From assembly GCA_035946625.1 (NCBI GenBank), contig DASYZE010000023.1, positions 7,410 through 71,409 on the forward strand: a DNA stretch of 64,000 nucleotides. Reading direction: 5' to 3'. The number at the start of each line of letters is the position of its first letter. The stretch's first letter is position 1. The notes under the pieces were generated by a model, which saw only the letters and a program-made list of their open reading frames with translations, did not search any database and was not told where the DNA came from. Below, piece after piece: positions 1-7,706 of the stretch. The DNA is from DASYXZ01 sp035946625 (GTDB taxonomy: Bacteria; Acidobacteriota; Terriglobia; UBA7540). The translations under genes were made by a program, and so were the position numbers.

Positions 1-1
1 G

Positions 2-256
2 GATGATCTCGCCCAGTCGAAAGTGGAAGCGGGGGACTTGATTCAGGGATTTGCCGCCCTCCAGCGCGGCTGGGAGACTGCCCTTGAGCTTTGCCAGATC
101 GTAGCCGGCGCGCGCCCCGGCCGCACCTCCAGCGATGACGTTACCATCTTCAAATCGTCCGGCATCGCCCTCTGGGACGTGGCGGCGGCGGGCTTCATTT
201 ACCGCCAGGCTTTGGAGAGAGGCAGGGGCAAGCCGCTGGCTCTCTTTGAAAAATAA
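2..256 (+). CDS. Ornithine cyclodeaminase/mu-crystallin family protein, 3' end only
   Basis: The gene enters from the left window edge, so only about the last 84 residues are visible. The pattern D-D-V-T-I-F-K-S-S-G followed by a W-D-V-A-A-A helix and a final helix ending near P-L-A-L-F-E matches the C-terminal end of NAD(P)-dependent ornithine cyclodeaminase/alanine dehydrogenase-like enzymes. In these, the conserved F-K-S-x-G segment belongs to the nucleotide-binding half. The substrate (ornithine, alanine, ketimine or another imino acid) cannot be told from this fragment. It is followed by about 125 bp without a gene and then a convergent DUF5666-like gene. Confidence 0.7.
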   Translation, partial: DDLAQSKVEAGDLIQGFAALQRGWETALELCQIVAGARPGRTSSDDVTIFKSSGIALWDVAAAGFIYRQALERGRGKPLALFEK

Positions 257-382
257 TCAATGGCCCGATGCCGTCTTGGCCCCGGGCGATAAATTTAGGC
301 GGGGCTCGCGGGCCGGACGCATGCTAAAGAATTAAGGTCTGGGAGTTAAGAATGAATTTTGCGGGGACGAAAATATTCTGAT

Positions 383-784
383 TTATTTGGGCCCGGCCGG
401 CGGTTTCGAATCCTTTGCCGGTTGAATCTCAATCTTCTTGGCGGCAATTTCGCCGCTGTCGGTGAATTCGCCCGCCGCCTTCACGTGGGCTCCCACGCGA
501 AACTCTTTTGATGTGGCGGCGCTGCCGTCCGGGTGTTTAATCTCCGTCTTGTCGTCGTAGCGCACGTGGAAGATAATGTTCTCTTCAGTCGAAACCGTGA
601 ATTTGCCCGCTTCCACCTTGCTGATTTTCCCTTCCACGGTAAATCCTGAAACCTCGTCCTGCGCGCCAAAATACGCGGGCGGTTCGGCCGGCGCCGAGCC
701 GGAGAAGCTGGCAAGCAGCAGCTCGGCCGCCAGGAGCGATCCCGCCCCCAATGCCGCCCACCGCGTTGTTAAAGGTTTTCGCAC
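383..784 (-). CDS. Exported DUF5666-like protein
   Basis: A 133-residue protein read from a GTG start. An ATG start further upstream would only add residues antisense to the neighbouring PilZ gene. Residues 2-35 form a basic stretch plus a hydrophobic segment ending at S-A-P-A-E, a plausible Sec signal peptide or anchor. The rest (V-E-G-K-I-S-K-V-E-A-G-K-F-T-V and similar strands) looks like the small beta-barrel of DUF5666-type proteins, which are exported and of unknown function. The C-terminus is Lys/Pro rich. It lies downstream of the PilZ gene on the same strand, 43 bp away. Only the domain-level call is safe. Confidence 0.6.
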   Translation of the reverse strand: MRKPLTTRWAALGAGSLLAAELLLASFSGSAPAEPPAYFGAQDEVSGFTVEGKISKVEAGKFTVSTEENIIFHVRYDDKTEIKHPDGSAATSKEFRVGAHVKAAGEFTDSGEIAAKKIEIQPAKDSKPPAGPK

Positions 785-827
785 GCTCTTAATGATAACA
801 GAAAAATGAATCCTTCGGAGGGGGCGG

Positions 828-2009
828 CTATTTCTTATCCGTTCCCATGTGGATGGCCACCGCACGGGTGTAAGTGCCCGGCAGTTGGTCCAGGCGAACC
901 ACGCGGCCGTACACGGGAATATGTTGTTCGCCTTTCTTGAAAGGCAGAATGACCTGCACCATTTCTCCCACACTGTAATTCTGTGAGCTTTGGAAATAAG
1001 CCCCGGTCCGCGAAATATTCACCGTCTCGCTCACATCCTCCAGGTTCATCCCGTAGACCTGCCGCGTCACTTTGATGGGTAATTTCAAGGGCACGCGGCC
1101 CTTGGTTCGCAGTTCAACCTGCGCTTTCTTGGCCGCCGCCAGGTCGGCCTCGCTGGCATGGGGCGCCAGCTCGGGCAGCGAAAGCGCCGTGTCCATTTGG
1201 ATGGCCACCGCGTATTGAGACGTGCCCTTGGGCTGAGTGATCCGAATCACCCGCGCGCTCACCGGCGAGCCAACACCGTCTTTTTTGTAAGGCAGGATCA
1301 CTTTCAGCACTTCGCCCACCCGGTAAATCTGCGGGGTCATAAAGTAGGCCCCGATGTGCGAGACGTCGATGGTCTTGCTGAGGTCTTCCACCACCGTTCC
1401 GCCCAGTTCCCGAATCAGTTTCAAGGTGAGTCCCAGATTCTCGCGTTTTCGCGCCCGTTTATCCGCGCCGTCTTTCCTTTCATGCCCAGACGCCGCGGCG
1501 GCCACCGGCTCGGCATCCCCCGGCAGGGTAAACTCCCACGTGGTGGTGGCCCGGCATTGATCGCACTGGCGCGCGACGAGCACGCCCACTTCCAGATACT
1601 CGAGCTCGGCCTGGGGAACCGTGCCCAGTTGCTTTTGTCCGCAGGTCTTGCACACCAGCCACGCCCCGCCTTCAGGCAGGTCGATGCCGGGCTCGACGGG
1701 AGGAAAATAGATGCCCCAAATATCGTCGGGCACTTCGTAAGCCTCAACCCCCAACCGGTGAAGTCCATTTTGACTTCGGGTGTTCACCCAGACCACGCGG
1801 AACGTGCCCGCCACGTCGTTTTTGAGGTTGACCACGTGGATTTCTGTTTCCAGGTTCACCAGATGGCGGAGCTGGGTCATGAAACCGTATTTGCCGATAA
1901 ATGTTGTCTGCGTCTTTTCGTCAAAAAATTTATGCTCCGTCGACATGCCGCGGACGCGAATGGGAAATGCGAGCTGGACTCGAGAGCTGCGGCGTTTTGA
2001 CTTTTCCAC
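828..2009 (-). CDS. Three-PilZ-domain protein with a central zinc ribbon
   Basis: A 393-residue cytosolic protein (GTG start) with three PilZ-like modules: roughly residues 3-100, 185-285 and 300-390. PilZ domains bind cyclic di-GMP through an R-x3-R stretch and a D/N-x-S-x-x-G motif. Modules 2 and 3 carry the second motif (D-V-S-H-I-G-A-Y-F and N-I-S-R-T-G-A-Y-F) with basic residues before it. Module 1 lacks a good match and may be structural. Between modules 1 and 2 sit C-K-T-C and C-D-Q-C pairs about 28 residues apart, a probable zinc ribbon. A second, single PilZ gene lies upstream on the same strand. The effector target cannot be inferred. Confidence 0.8.
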   Translation of the reverse strand: MEKSKRRSSRVQLAFPIRVRGMSTEHKFFDEKTQTTFIGKYGFMTQLRHLVNLETEIHVVNLKNDVAGTFRVVWVNTRSQNGLHRLGVEAYEVPDDIWGIYFPPVEPGIDLPEGGAWLVCKTCGQKQLGTVPQAELEYLEVGVLVARQCDQCRATTTWEFTLPGDAEPVAAAASGHERKDGADKRARKRENLGLTLKLIRELGGTVVEDLSKTIDVSHIGAYFMTPQIYRVGEVLKVILPYKKDGVGSPVSARVIRITQPKGTSQYAVAIQMDTALSLPELAPHASEADLAAAKKAQVELRTKGRVPLKLPIKVTRQVYGMNLEDVSETVNISRTGAYFQSSQNYSVGEMVQVILPFKKGEQHIPVYGRVVRLDQLPGTYTRAVAIHMGTDKK

Positions 2010-2161
2010 GGTTATCCCCGATGAATCATACGATCAAGCCTGCTCTTTGGTTTGGGCTGCGGGATTTCATGCGGCGGACGCCCGGCGCTGAGCGATCCAT
2101 TCGATTTGATTCTATCACGATCAAATGAACCAGGAGGAGGAGCCGCGCCGCCGGCCCGCCG

Positions 2162-2488
2162 TCAATCTGGAAATGTCACGCCCAGGATGCTGGAAAGCTT
2201 CGTGTACTCAATCCCAATCTCGCCGGCGCGCGATGTGCCTTCGTGCCCCACCCACGCCACTCGAACCAGTTCCGATTCTTTTCCGCCTTTCGGTTGGAGC
2301 TTAACGCGGGAGCCGGCCTTCAGGGGTTGCGCCGTCTTTATTTTGCCCCCGAATTTGCTCACCGTGACCACAAAGGTCTCTTCCGAAAATGGCTTGCCGT
2401 CAGCAAGCGCCCCCGAAAGCGTAATCGGAATCCGCACTTGGATCCGCCTGCTTCGACGCACCGGACCCTGGCTTGAAGGCGCTGGCAT
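2162..2488 (-). CDS. Single-domain PilZ protein
   Basis: A protein of about 108 residues. The ATG at 2488 is preferred over an in-frame TTG 12 bases upstream because a GAGGTGG stretch lies just before it. The N-terminus has the R-R-S-R-R basic stretch followed by I-Q-V-R-I-P-I, as at the start of PilZ domains. The usual N-x-S-x-x-G is replaced by V-S-K-F-G-G, so c-di-GMP binding is likely but weaker evidence than in the downstream triple-PilZ gene. Both genes are transcribed in the same direction, about 150 bp apart, and may form one c-di-GMP response unit. Confidence 0.65.
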   Translation of the reverse strand: MPAPSSQGPVRRSRRIQVRIPITLSGALADGKPFSEETFVVTVSKFGGKIKTAQPLKAGSRVKLQPKGGKESELVRVAWVGHEGTSRAGEIGIEYTKLSSILGVTFPD

Positions 2489-2507
2489 GAACCACCTCAA
2501 ATTTCAA

Positions 2508-3412
2508 TTACTGGGTTAAGGCCCGACTCAGGTCAGGAAGCTGCAATGCCTGAGAAGAATAGCACACTGGGGCAGCTTGTTTGCAAGGGGAGCGAGTTTT
2601 GAGTAACGACCTATTTTGGTTCTTCCTATTCTGTTTGTCTCTCGGATCACCCCAGACTTGATGATTGGAGCGCTCCAGCACGCCGTTGCCAATTGACCCA
2701 TACCAACTCACCCCTAAGAAGGTGCAAACACCTACAGGGTAAATTGAGCAATCGCAGGCGATGAATGATGGGGTCTCTGTCCATCTTTTGCAGATTGGTA
2801 GATTGGGCGGCCCAGAACGCTGTAAGGCACGGGCAAAGAAATTTACCTCAGAGAAAGGGGCTTGGATTGGTCGAAGGGCGTCTCGAACGGAAAGGCCGTG
2901 ACACCTCTTAAATTTTAAAGACTTCCCGTTTGCATCTTTCTTCCCGCATGGGCACGGCTGGTTTCTTCCAATTCCTTCAAATCGAATTCTATTTGCTTCC
3001 TGAACGTAGTCTACACCTTGAATTGATGGGACCCTAAATGATGCCCATGTTTGATTGCCCGAATTGGTTATCGAGAAGTCACCCATGCGAATGACGTCCA
3101 TTCCGATTATTACTCCAAATTGAGCGGTCTCCTGTGTTTCGGAGACCACAATGCCGGGGATCGCAAGGGCGTTTGGAAGATACAAGTTTACCAAATAGGT
3201 GTTTTTGGCCTCACAGCCTCCTGCATGACTCCATGGTCGTACCAATTGGGCCCACGGCTATCGCTTTGGCTACTGAAGGAGTTATGCAGCTACCTGTAGC
3301 CCCCGTGTCCCACAGTGCGCTTGTGGGATGGAGTGTGGGTGGGGGAATTGGGGGTTCCCTTGGGTCGTATGCCGCTGTGATTTTAACCTCGGTAACTATC
3401 CGAAAAGATCAT
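2508..3412 (-). pseudogene. Retropepsin-like aspartyl protease with SEC-C zinc motif, frameshifted
   Basis: Reading the minus strand from about 3390, one frame gives A-L-W-D-T-G-A-T-G-S-C-I-T-P, the flap and active site of a retropepsin-like aspartyl protease. That frame stops at about 3210. The continuation (N-T-Y-L-V-N-L-Y-L-P-N then G-V-I-I-G-M-D-V-I) is in another frame from a non-canonical start at 3245. A SEC-C type zinc motif, G-R-N-Q-P-C-P-C-G-K-K, follows with C-H-G near 2920. The break is between about 3222 and 3240. A second break probably lies near 3395, since the only ATG (3412) is in yet another frame. About 130 residues after the SEC-C motif look like read-through. This is either a decayed gene or one hit by sequence errors. 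It lies directly past the end of the phage block. Confidence 0.7.
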
Positions 3413-3430
3413 TGCCCGGCTTGTGCCTTC

Positions 3431-6403
3431 TTAATTGAAGGCGTGCAGCACGCCCAAAGTCTGCGTGAAGCTGTCATTCGCCGAAGCACCCGAATCCGCC
3501 ACAGTAAATTGCAGGTAGGTCGCGCTCGTCAGGTCGATGGCTGCGCTCTGGCCGGTGGTTTGCGTCAGGTAAGGCGCGCCGGCGGCGGTGGCGGTTGTGC
3601 CGATGACGGTTTGAAGAGTACCGTTCGGAATGACTTTTCCTGATGCGCCCACGGTGGAGGTCGAGAGCGTCAAAGAAACACTCCAGGGAATGTTAGTCGA
3701 GCTGGCAATCTGGGTTGCGGTGGGGCCAAAAGTGCCCAGCGTAACGACCGTCCCCGAGCCGCATCCTGAAACGGTGCAGAGTTTCACTTTATAGGTCATG
3801 GCGCCCGCGCCGCTCGAGCCCGTGGTGTATGTGCCGGCGCCGTATAGATTGACGGTCTTGCCCAGAACGTTCAACGTGGCGGCCGGCAGAGGGAGAGACA
3901 TCAGGTTCTGGTCTGTCGAAACCGCCGAACTGGCGGTGACAGCCGTGATATTGGGCTGCGCCTGCGGGGGCTCCAGAGGGTTTGCGTTGGTCCCATCGAA
4001 GATCGTCGAATAATACGTGCACCCGTTGGCGTTCAAATTAACAGGAGGTCCCTGGGAAACTGTGGGTGGCCACACGAAAGACCGGCCACCCGTACCATCC
4101 TGGCAGATAATGAAGTTGATTTGCTCGCCCGCCGCCGCATTGGCCAGGGTCGAGCTGGTCGCGTTGCCGGTCAGGGTGATTTTCTGCGTGTTCCCCAGCG
4201 AAGCGTCAAAAGTCGGGGTGCCGGAAAACGCCACCACATTCATCCCGCTGACCACCGCGCCTCCAAACGCTGAGGGCGCCGTGCCCTGCGTCAGAATGGC
4301 GTAATTGTTGGTGCCCGCGGTTTGGGGCTGAACCAGGAGGCCGTAATTGTTAGTCACGGTGCCCGCGGCTTTGAGGTTGGAAGAAGCGAAGAGTGCCACC
4401 ATAGTCCCCACCGTTCCGGCGCCATCTTGTTCGGCGTAACCCGACACGCCGATCAAGCCTCCAATGCCCGCCCCGCCCTCGGAGTAGCCATCGCCTTCCA
4501 TGCCCGCCACAATCCCCATGGCGCCTGAGGCTGCGTTGCCCACGCCAATCCCATACACTCCCAGGGGATTCGCGGTCACATCATTGCTTTGTGCCACCGA
4601 AGTAAAACAGTCAGGTTTTCCCGCCGACATATTCAGGCATCCGGTCGCGTTGCTGGAGCCGTTCAATGGGACCTGCACGGTACCGGGAAGAAAGGATGTG
4701 GTGGCCGGTCCGGTCTGAAAATAGACCCGATTGTCTCCGCTCGCTCCAGGAATAAGAACGCTTCCGGAGCCATTGGGCGTGAGGGTGATGTTTCCATTCG
4801 ACCCAGAAGCGAGGGCCAGCGCGCCCGTGGAACCAATCCCGCCATTAAAATTTACCGTGGCGGGGAAACTTCCGCTCCCGTCGTTGTTAATGCTCCAAAT
4901 GTAAGCAGTGTCGGCAACATTTCTGCCTCCTATCTGCGCGTTGGAATTTGGTGCAGCGCCGGTATAAAACTGCAAATGGTCCTGCGCCCCTTCCAGGAGC
5001 AATCCCGTTTGGCCCCAGCCTGAAACGAATATGCCACGCTGGAAAGCATTGTTGGTTGCCGAAGCGCCGATAGTGATGCCGGCGTTGGGGCGGTTTGGCC
5101 CCGCACTCAGGATGTCAAGCCCGATGCTCGGCACGCTCGTATTATCATCCGTGCCGCTAAAGTTGCCGAGGTCGAGTTCCATGGTGATCGCCTGTGCCTG
5201 GGCGGCTGAGGCGGGAGTATAGTACGTGGTGTTGAAGTTTGCGCCATACAATCCCCGCGTGCCCCCGTTGCGGTCAGAAACAACCGACAGTCCCACGGAC
5301 TCGCCCCCGTTCGTCGTGTTGGGCGTCCCCGCGTTCACCACGTTATGAATTGTCATGGGGAACTGAGTGATGAAGTAGGACGCTGGCCCCGTGCCTCCAG
5401 TCCCGGGATAACCCACGGTGAGAGTGGCGTGAGTGTCGTCGGTCACCGAGGCCACCTCGGCCCACGCCGTGGTGGCATCAGCGTTTAGTTTGATGGACCG
5501 GCCCAGGTGTATGGGAAAAATTAAAGGGTTGTTCGGCCCAATTTCAGTGAGGAAATGGGTGTTCACACCGGTGACGGCAGTCGACCCGTGGCTGAGCGTT
5601 ACCGTGCCGGAATAGGGCAGGGTGGTGAGTTCCCCCAGCTGATTCTCCAGCAGTATCGCAGAGGGGCGGTCAGGGTCGGTGGTCACTCCGGCAATCAAGT
5701 CGGTGGTCTGCCGCAAATCGAGCAGGGAAACGTTATTGGCATAGGATGAGGCATCGCCCGTTCCCATTCCGGGCACGGCGACGACCATGCCCGGGTTCGA
5801 GCCAAAGTCCGCAATGGCCGCGTTAAGTTTGGCGGTTCCCGAACTTCCCGGGAACTGATCGGCGAAGCGGAAGTTGTTCAAGTACTTGGTGACGGCTTTG
5901 CCGGTGGAATCGGTTCCGACCGGCTGGGGCACAAACCAGTTGCGCGCGTCGGTGATGGTGGTGATGGCCGTTGCACTGGTCACAACCTGGGCCAGCGGTA
6001 TCTGTCCGCCCACAAACCCTGTGGTATTCGATGATGGAGCGCAGCTCAGGCTGGGATCAAGATAAACATAATTCGTCTGGCTGGCAGCCATGGCCAGCGT
6101 GCCGCCCGAGTACGTAACCAGAATCGGCGGCGCCCCGCACATCGCGGTGCCGGCAGCGAGATTCAGCGACAGCAATGTTCCCGCCGTGGGCCAGTAGCCG
6201 GGTCCGACCCCGTTAACGTATTTCGCGTTGGCGTTGAATATCGGAGCCACCGAAGTGCTGGGCTGCTGCGCCAACACCATCCCCGTTCCCAGCACCGACA
6301 AGGCGATCACTCCCAGTGCTCGGCCGAGGCATGAGGCGCTGGATGGATACTGGCGGCTCCGGGAAGATCTCGGGTCAGTGCAGCCCATCGATTCAATTTT
6401 CAT
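3431..6403 (-). CDS. Large exported tail appendage/fibre-like protein
   Basis: A 990-residue protein. The ATG at 6403 is preceded by GAAGGTGGGA and gives a clear signal-peptide-like start: a basic region, then G-V-I-A-L-S-V-L-G-T-G-M-V-L-A near residues 32-46. The body is Gly/Ser/Thr/Asn rich and repetitive, with beta-strand spacing typical of fibres. Around residues 150-175 is a module often seen in tail-fibre proteins (Y-V-Y-L-D-P followed by a T-D-A-R-N-W end). A distinct C-terminal domain of about 150 residues ends in L-G-V-L-H-A-F-N. It is the last gene of the block, next to a second fibre-like gene, so host recognition or particle decoration is the best guess. A Sec signal on a virion protein is odd. 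Confidence 0.6.
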   Translation of the reverse strand: MKIESMGCTDPRSSRSRQYPSSASCLGRALGVIALSVLGTGMVLAQQPSTSVAPIFNANAKYVNGVGPGYWPTAGTLLSLNLAAGTAMCGAPPILVTYSGGTLAMAASQTNYVYLDPSLSCAPSSNTTGFVGGQIPLAQVVTSATAITTITDARNWFVPQPVGTDSTGKAVTKYLNNFRFADQFPGSSGTAKLNAAIADFGSNPGMVVAVPGMGTGDASSYANNVSLLDLRQTTDLIAGVTTDPDRPSAILLENQLGELTTLPYSGTVTLSHGSTAVTGVNTHFLTEIGPNNPLIFPIHLGRSIKLNADATTAWAEVASVTDDTHATLTVGYPGTGGTGPASYFITQFPMTIHNVVNAGTPNTTNGGESVGLSVVSDRNGGTRGLYGANFNTTYYTPASAAQAQAITMELDLGNFSGTDDNTSVPSIGLDILSAGPNRPNAGITIGASATNNAFQRGIFVSGWGQTGLLLEGAQDHLQFYTGAAPNSNAQIGGRNVADTAYIWSINNDGSGSFPATVNFNGGIGSTGALALASGSNGNITLTPNGSGSVLIPGASGDNRVYFQTGPATTSFLPGTVQVPLNGSSNATGCLNMSAGKPDCFTSVAQSNDVTANPLGVYGIGVGNAASGAMGIVAGMEGDGYSEGGAGIGGLIGVSGYAEQDGAGTVGTMVALFASSNLKAAGTVTNNYGLLVQPQTAGTNNYAILTQGTAPSAFGGAVVSGMNVVAFSGTPTFDASLGNTQKITLTGNATSSTLANAAAGEQINFIICQDGTGGRSFVWPPTVSQGPPVNLNANGCTYYSTIFDGTNANPLEPPQAQPNITAVTASSAVSTDQNLMSLPLPAATLNVLGKTVNLYGAGTYTTGSSGAGAMTYKVKLCTVSGCGSGTVVTLGTFGPTATQIASSTNIPWSVSLTLSTSTVGASGKVIPNGTLQTVIGTTATAAGAPYLTQTTGQSAAIDLTSATYLQFTVADSGASANDSFTQTLGVLHAFN

Positions 6404-6435
6404 AGTCCCACCTTCACGTCCTGGGGCGCGGCGCA

Positions 6436-7098
6436 TCACCACACTTGTATGCTGGCGGTAATTCCCGCGTCCGATGCGGTCAGATAAAGATTGGTGGCGT
6501 CAAACAAATTCGCCGGTTGAAACCAGAGCGCGCCGCCGGAAGTCATGTAGATCATCACGCCCAGAGGCGCGCGGCCCAAATTGTGAACGAGCGAAAAATT
6601 GCCCGCCGCGCCGGCGGCCACTGCCACTCGGCCGTTGATTTTAGTTGCGCCTGTCACCGCGGTCACATGCGTCGAGTCCGTGGTCAGGCTTCCCAGATAG
6701 GCGTCGCCCACGGTTCCCGCCGTGCCGGTGAAGTTGAAATAGAATCCGGTGGCCGAATTAAACCAGAGGAAACTGGCTGAGTTGGCCGGCGCCGCCCCCG
6801 GGGCCGGAGTGGAGGGCGCATACCGCGCCCCCTGCGCATAGAGCACCCCGGCTGAAAGTCCCGGCGTCAGACTGGCTGAGGTGGAGAGCGCCAATCCGGA
6901 AACAACCCCGCAAAGGCCGATATCATTCAGCCAGGCTGCCACCGTGCCCGCCGCCATCACCGCATTTTGCACGTCGGTCGCGTCCTGAAGGAGTGAGTCT
7001 ATCGTCTGCCAGTTGGTATCCACGTCCAACTCGTAGTTGTTGCCGTGCTGCGGTTCGATGATTCCTTTGCGTGGTAAAACGGTTCGGACGACTGCCAT
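6436..7098 (-). CDS. Tail fibre-like protein
   Basis: A 220-residue protein with a GAGGT ribosome site just before its ATG. The start (R-K-G-I-I-E-P-Q-H-G then V-D-T-N-W-Q-T-I-D-S-L-L) is the kind of N-terminal virion-attachment segment seen in short tail-fibre proteins. The middle is rich in Gly, Ala and Thr. The end (L-F-D-A-T-N-L-Y-L-T-A-S-D) resembles small beta-sandwich tip domains. It is 33 bp from the large fibre gene and probably forms the same appendage. No enzymatic motif is visible. Confidence 0.6.
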   Translation of the reverse strand: MAVVRTVLPRKGIIEPQHGNNYELDVDTNWQTIDSLLQDATDVQNAVMAAGTVAAWLNDIGLCGVVSGLALSTSASLTPGLSAGVLYAQGARYAPSTPAPGAAPANSASFLWFNSATGFYFNFTGTAGTVGDAYLGSLTTDSTHVTAVTGATKINGRVAVAAGAAGNFSLVHNLGRAPLGVMIYMTSGGALWFQPANLFDATNLYLTASDAGITASIQVW

Positions 7099-7151
7099 AT
7101 TGACCTCGATGGGATCCCGCGCCTGGGCCGGGATGATTCAAGCGTTCTCCG

Positions 7152-7637
7152 CTATCCGGATAGCCGCGTGGCGATGGTTCGCACTTTGACGAATCCGCCG
7201 TTGGTAATGATTTCCGTTCCCCCATTCAAGTAATGGACCTCGCAATGCACCAGTCCTGGATTGGCCTCGTTCTTCTCTTCCACCCAGAAATCCATCAGGA
7301 AGAGCGACCCGCTGGCGTCATTCACGCTGGCGCGCGCGGGCTTGCTGAGGGCGCCGGCGGTGGGCGAAGCGGGGTCGGGCGATCGCGAGCACCACGCGGC
7401 CACTTCGTACTCAAGTTCGGTGCGCGCATAGATGTAGCCGTCCACCTTGCTGGAGGGGGATTGCACCACCTCGCCGTTTTTGTACCAGCCGTAAAAAGTT
7501 TCCGGGCGCACGGCGGCAAACTTGGCGTTGTTCGATATTTTGGTAATCGAATAGTCCGTCAGCGGCTGGTCGGCGGCGATGGTGGCGTCAGGCAGATCCA
7601 CGAATCCCGGCATGGTGGCGAAAAGTAATTGGCTCAT
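7152..7637 (-). CDS. Phage tail-region protein of unknown function
   Basis: A 161-residue acidic protein between the giant tail hub gene and the fibre genes. It shows alternating strand patterns (for example F-Y-G-W-Y-K-N-G-E-V and F-W-V-E-E-K-N-E-A-N) and no signal peptide, membrane segment or recognisable motif. The position suggests a baseplate or tail-tip component, or a fibre connector. No family is recognised. The ribosome site before the ATG is poor. Confidence 0.5.
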   Translation of the reverse strand: MSQLLFATMPGFVDLPDATIAADQPLTDYSITKISNNAKFAAVRPETFYGWYKNGEVVQSPSSKVDGYIYARTELEYEVAAWCSRSPDPASPTAGALSKPARASVNDASGSLFLMDFWVEEKNEANPGLVHCEVHYLNGGTEIITNGGFVKVRTIATRLSG

Positions 7638-7706
7638 TTTTGTTATTCAGTTCCTCAGTCTGGCCGCAGCCCACCAACAAAAAGACTGACTCCCTGGCGA
7701 CTCCTT

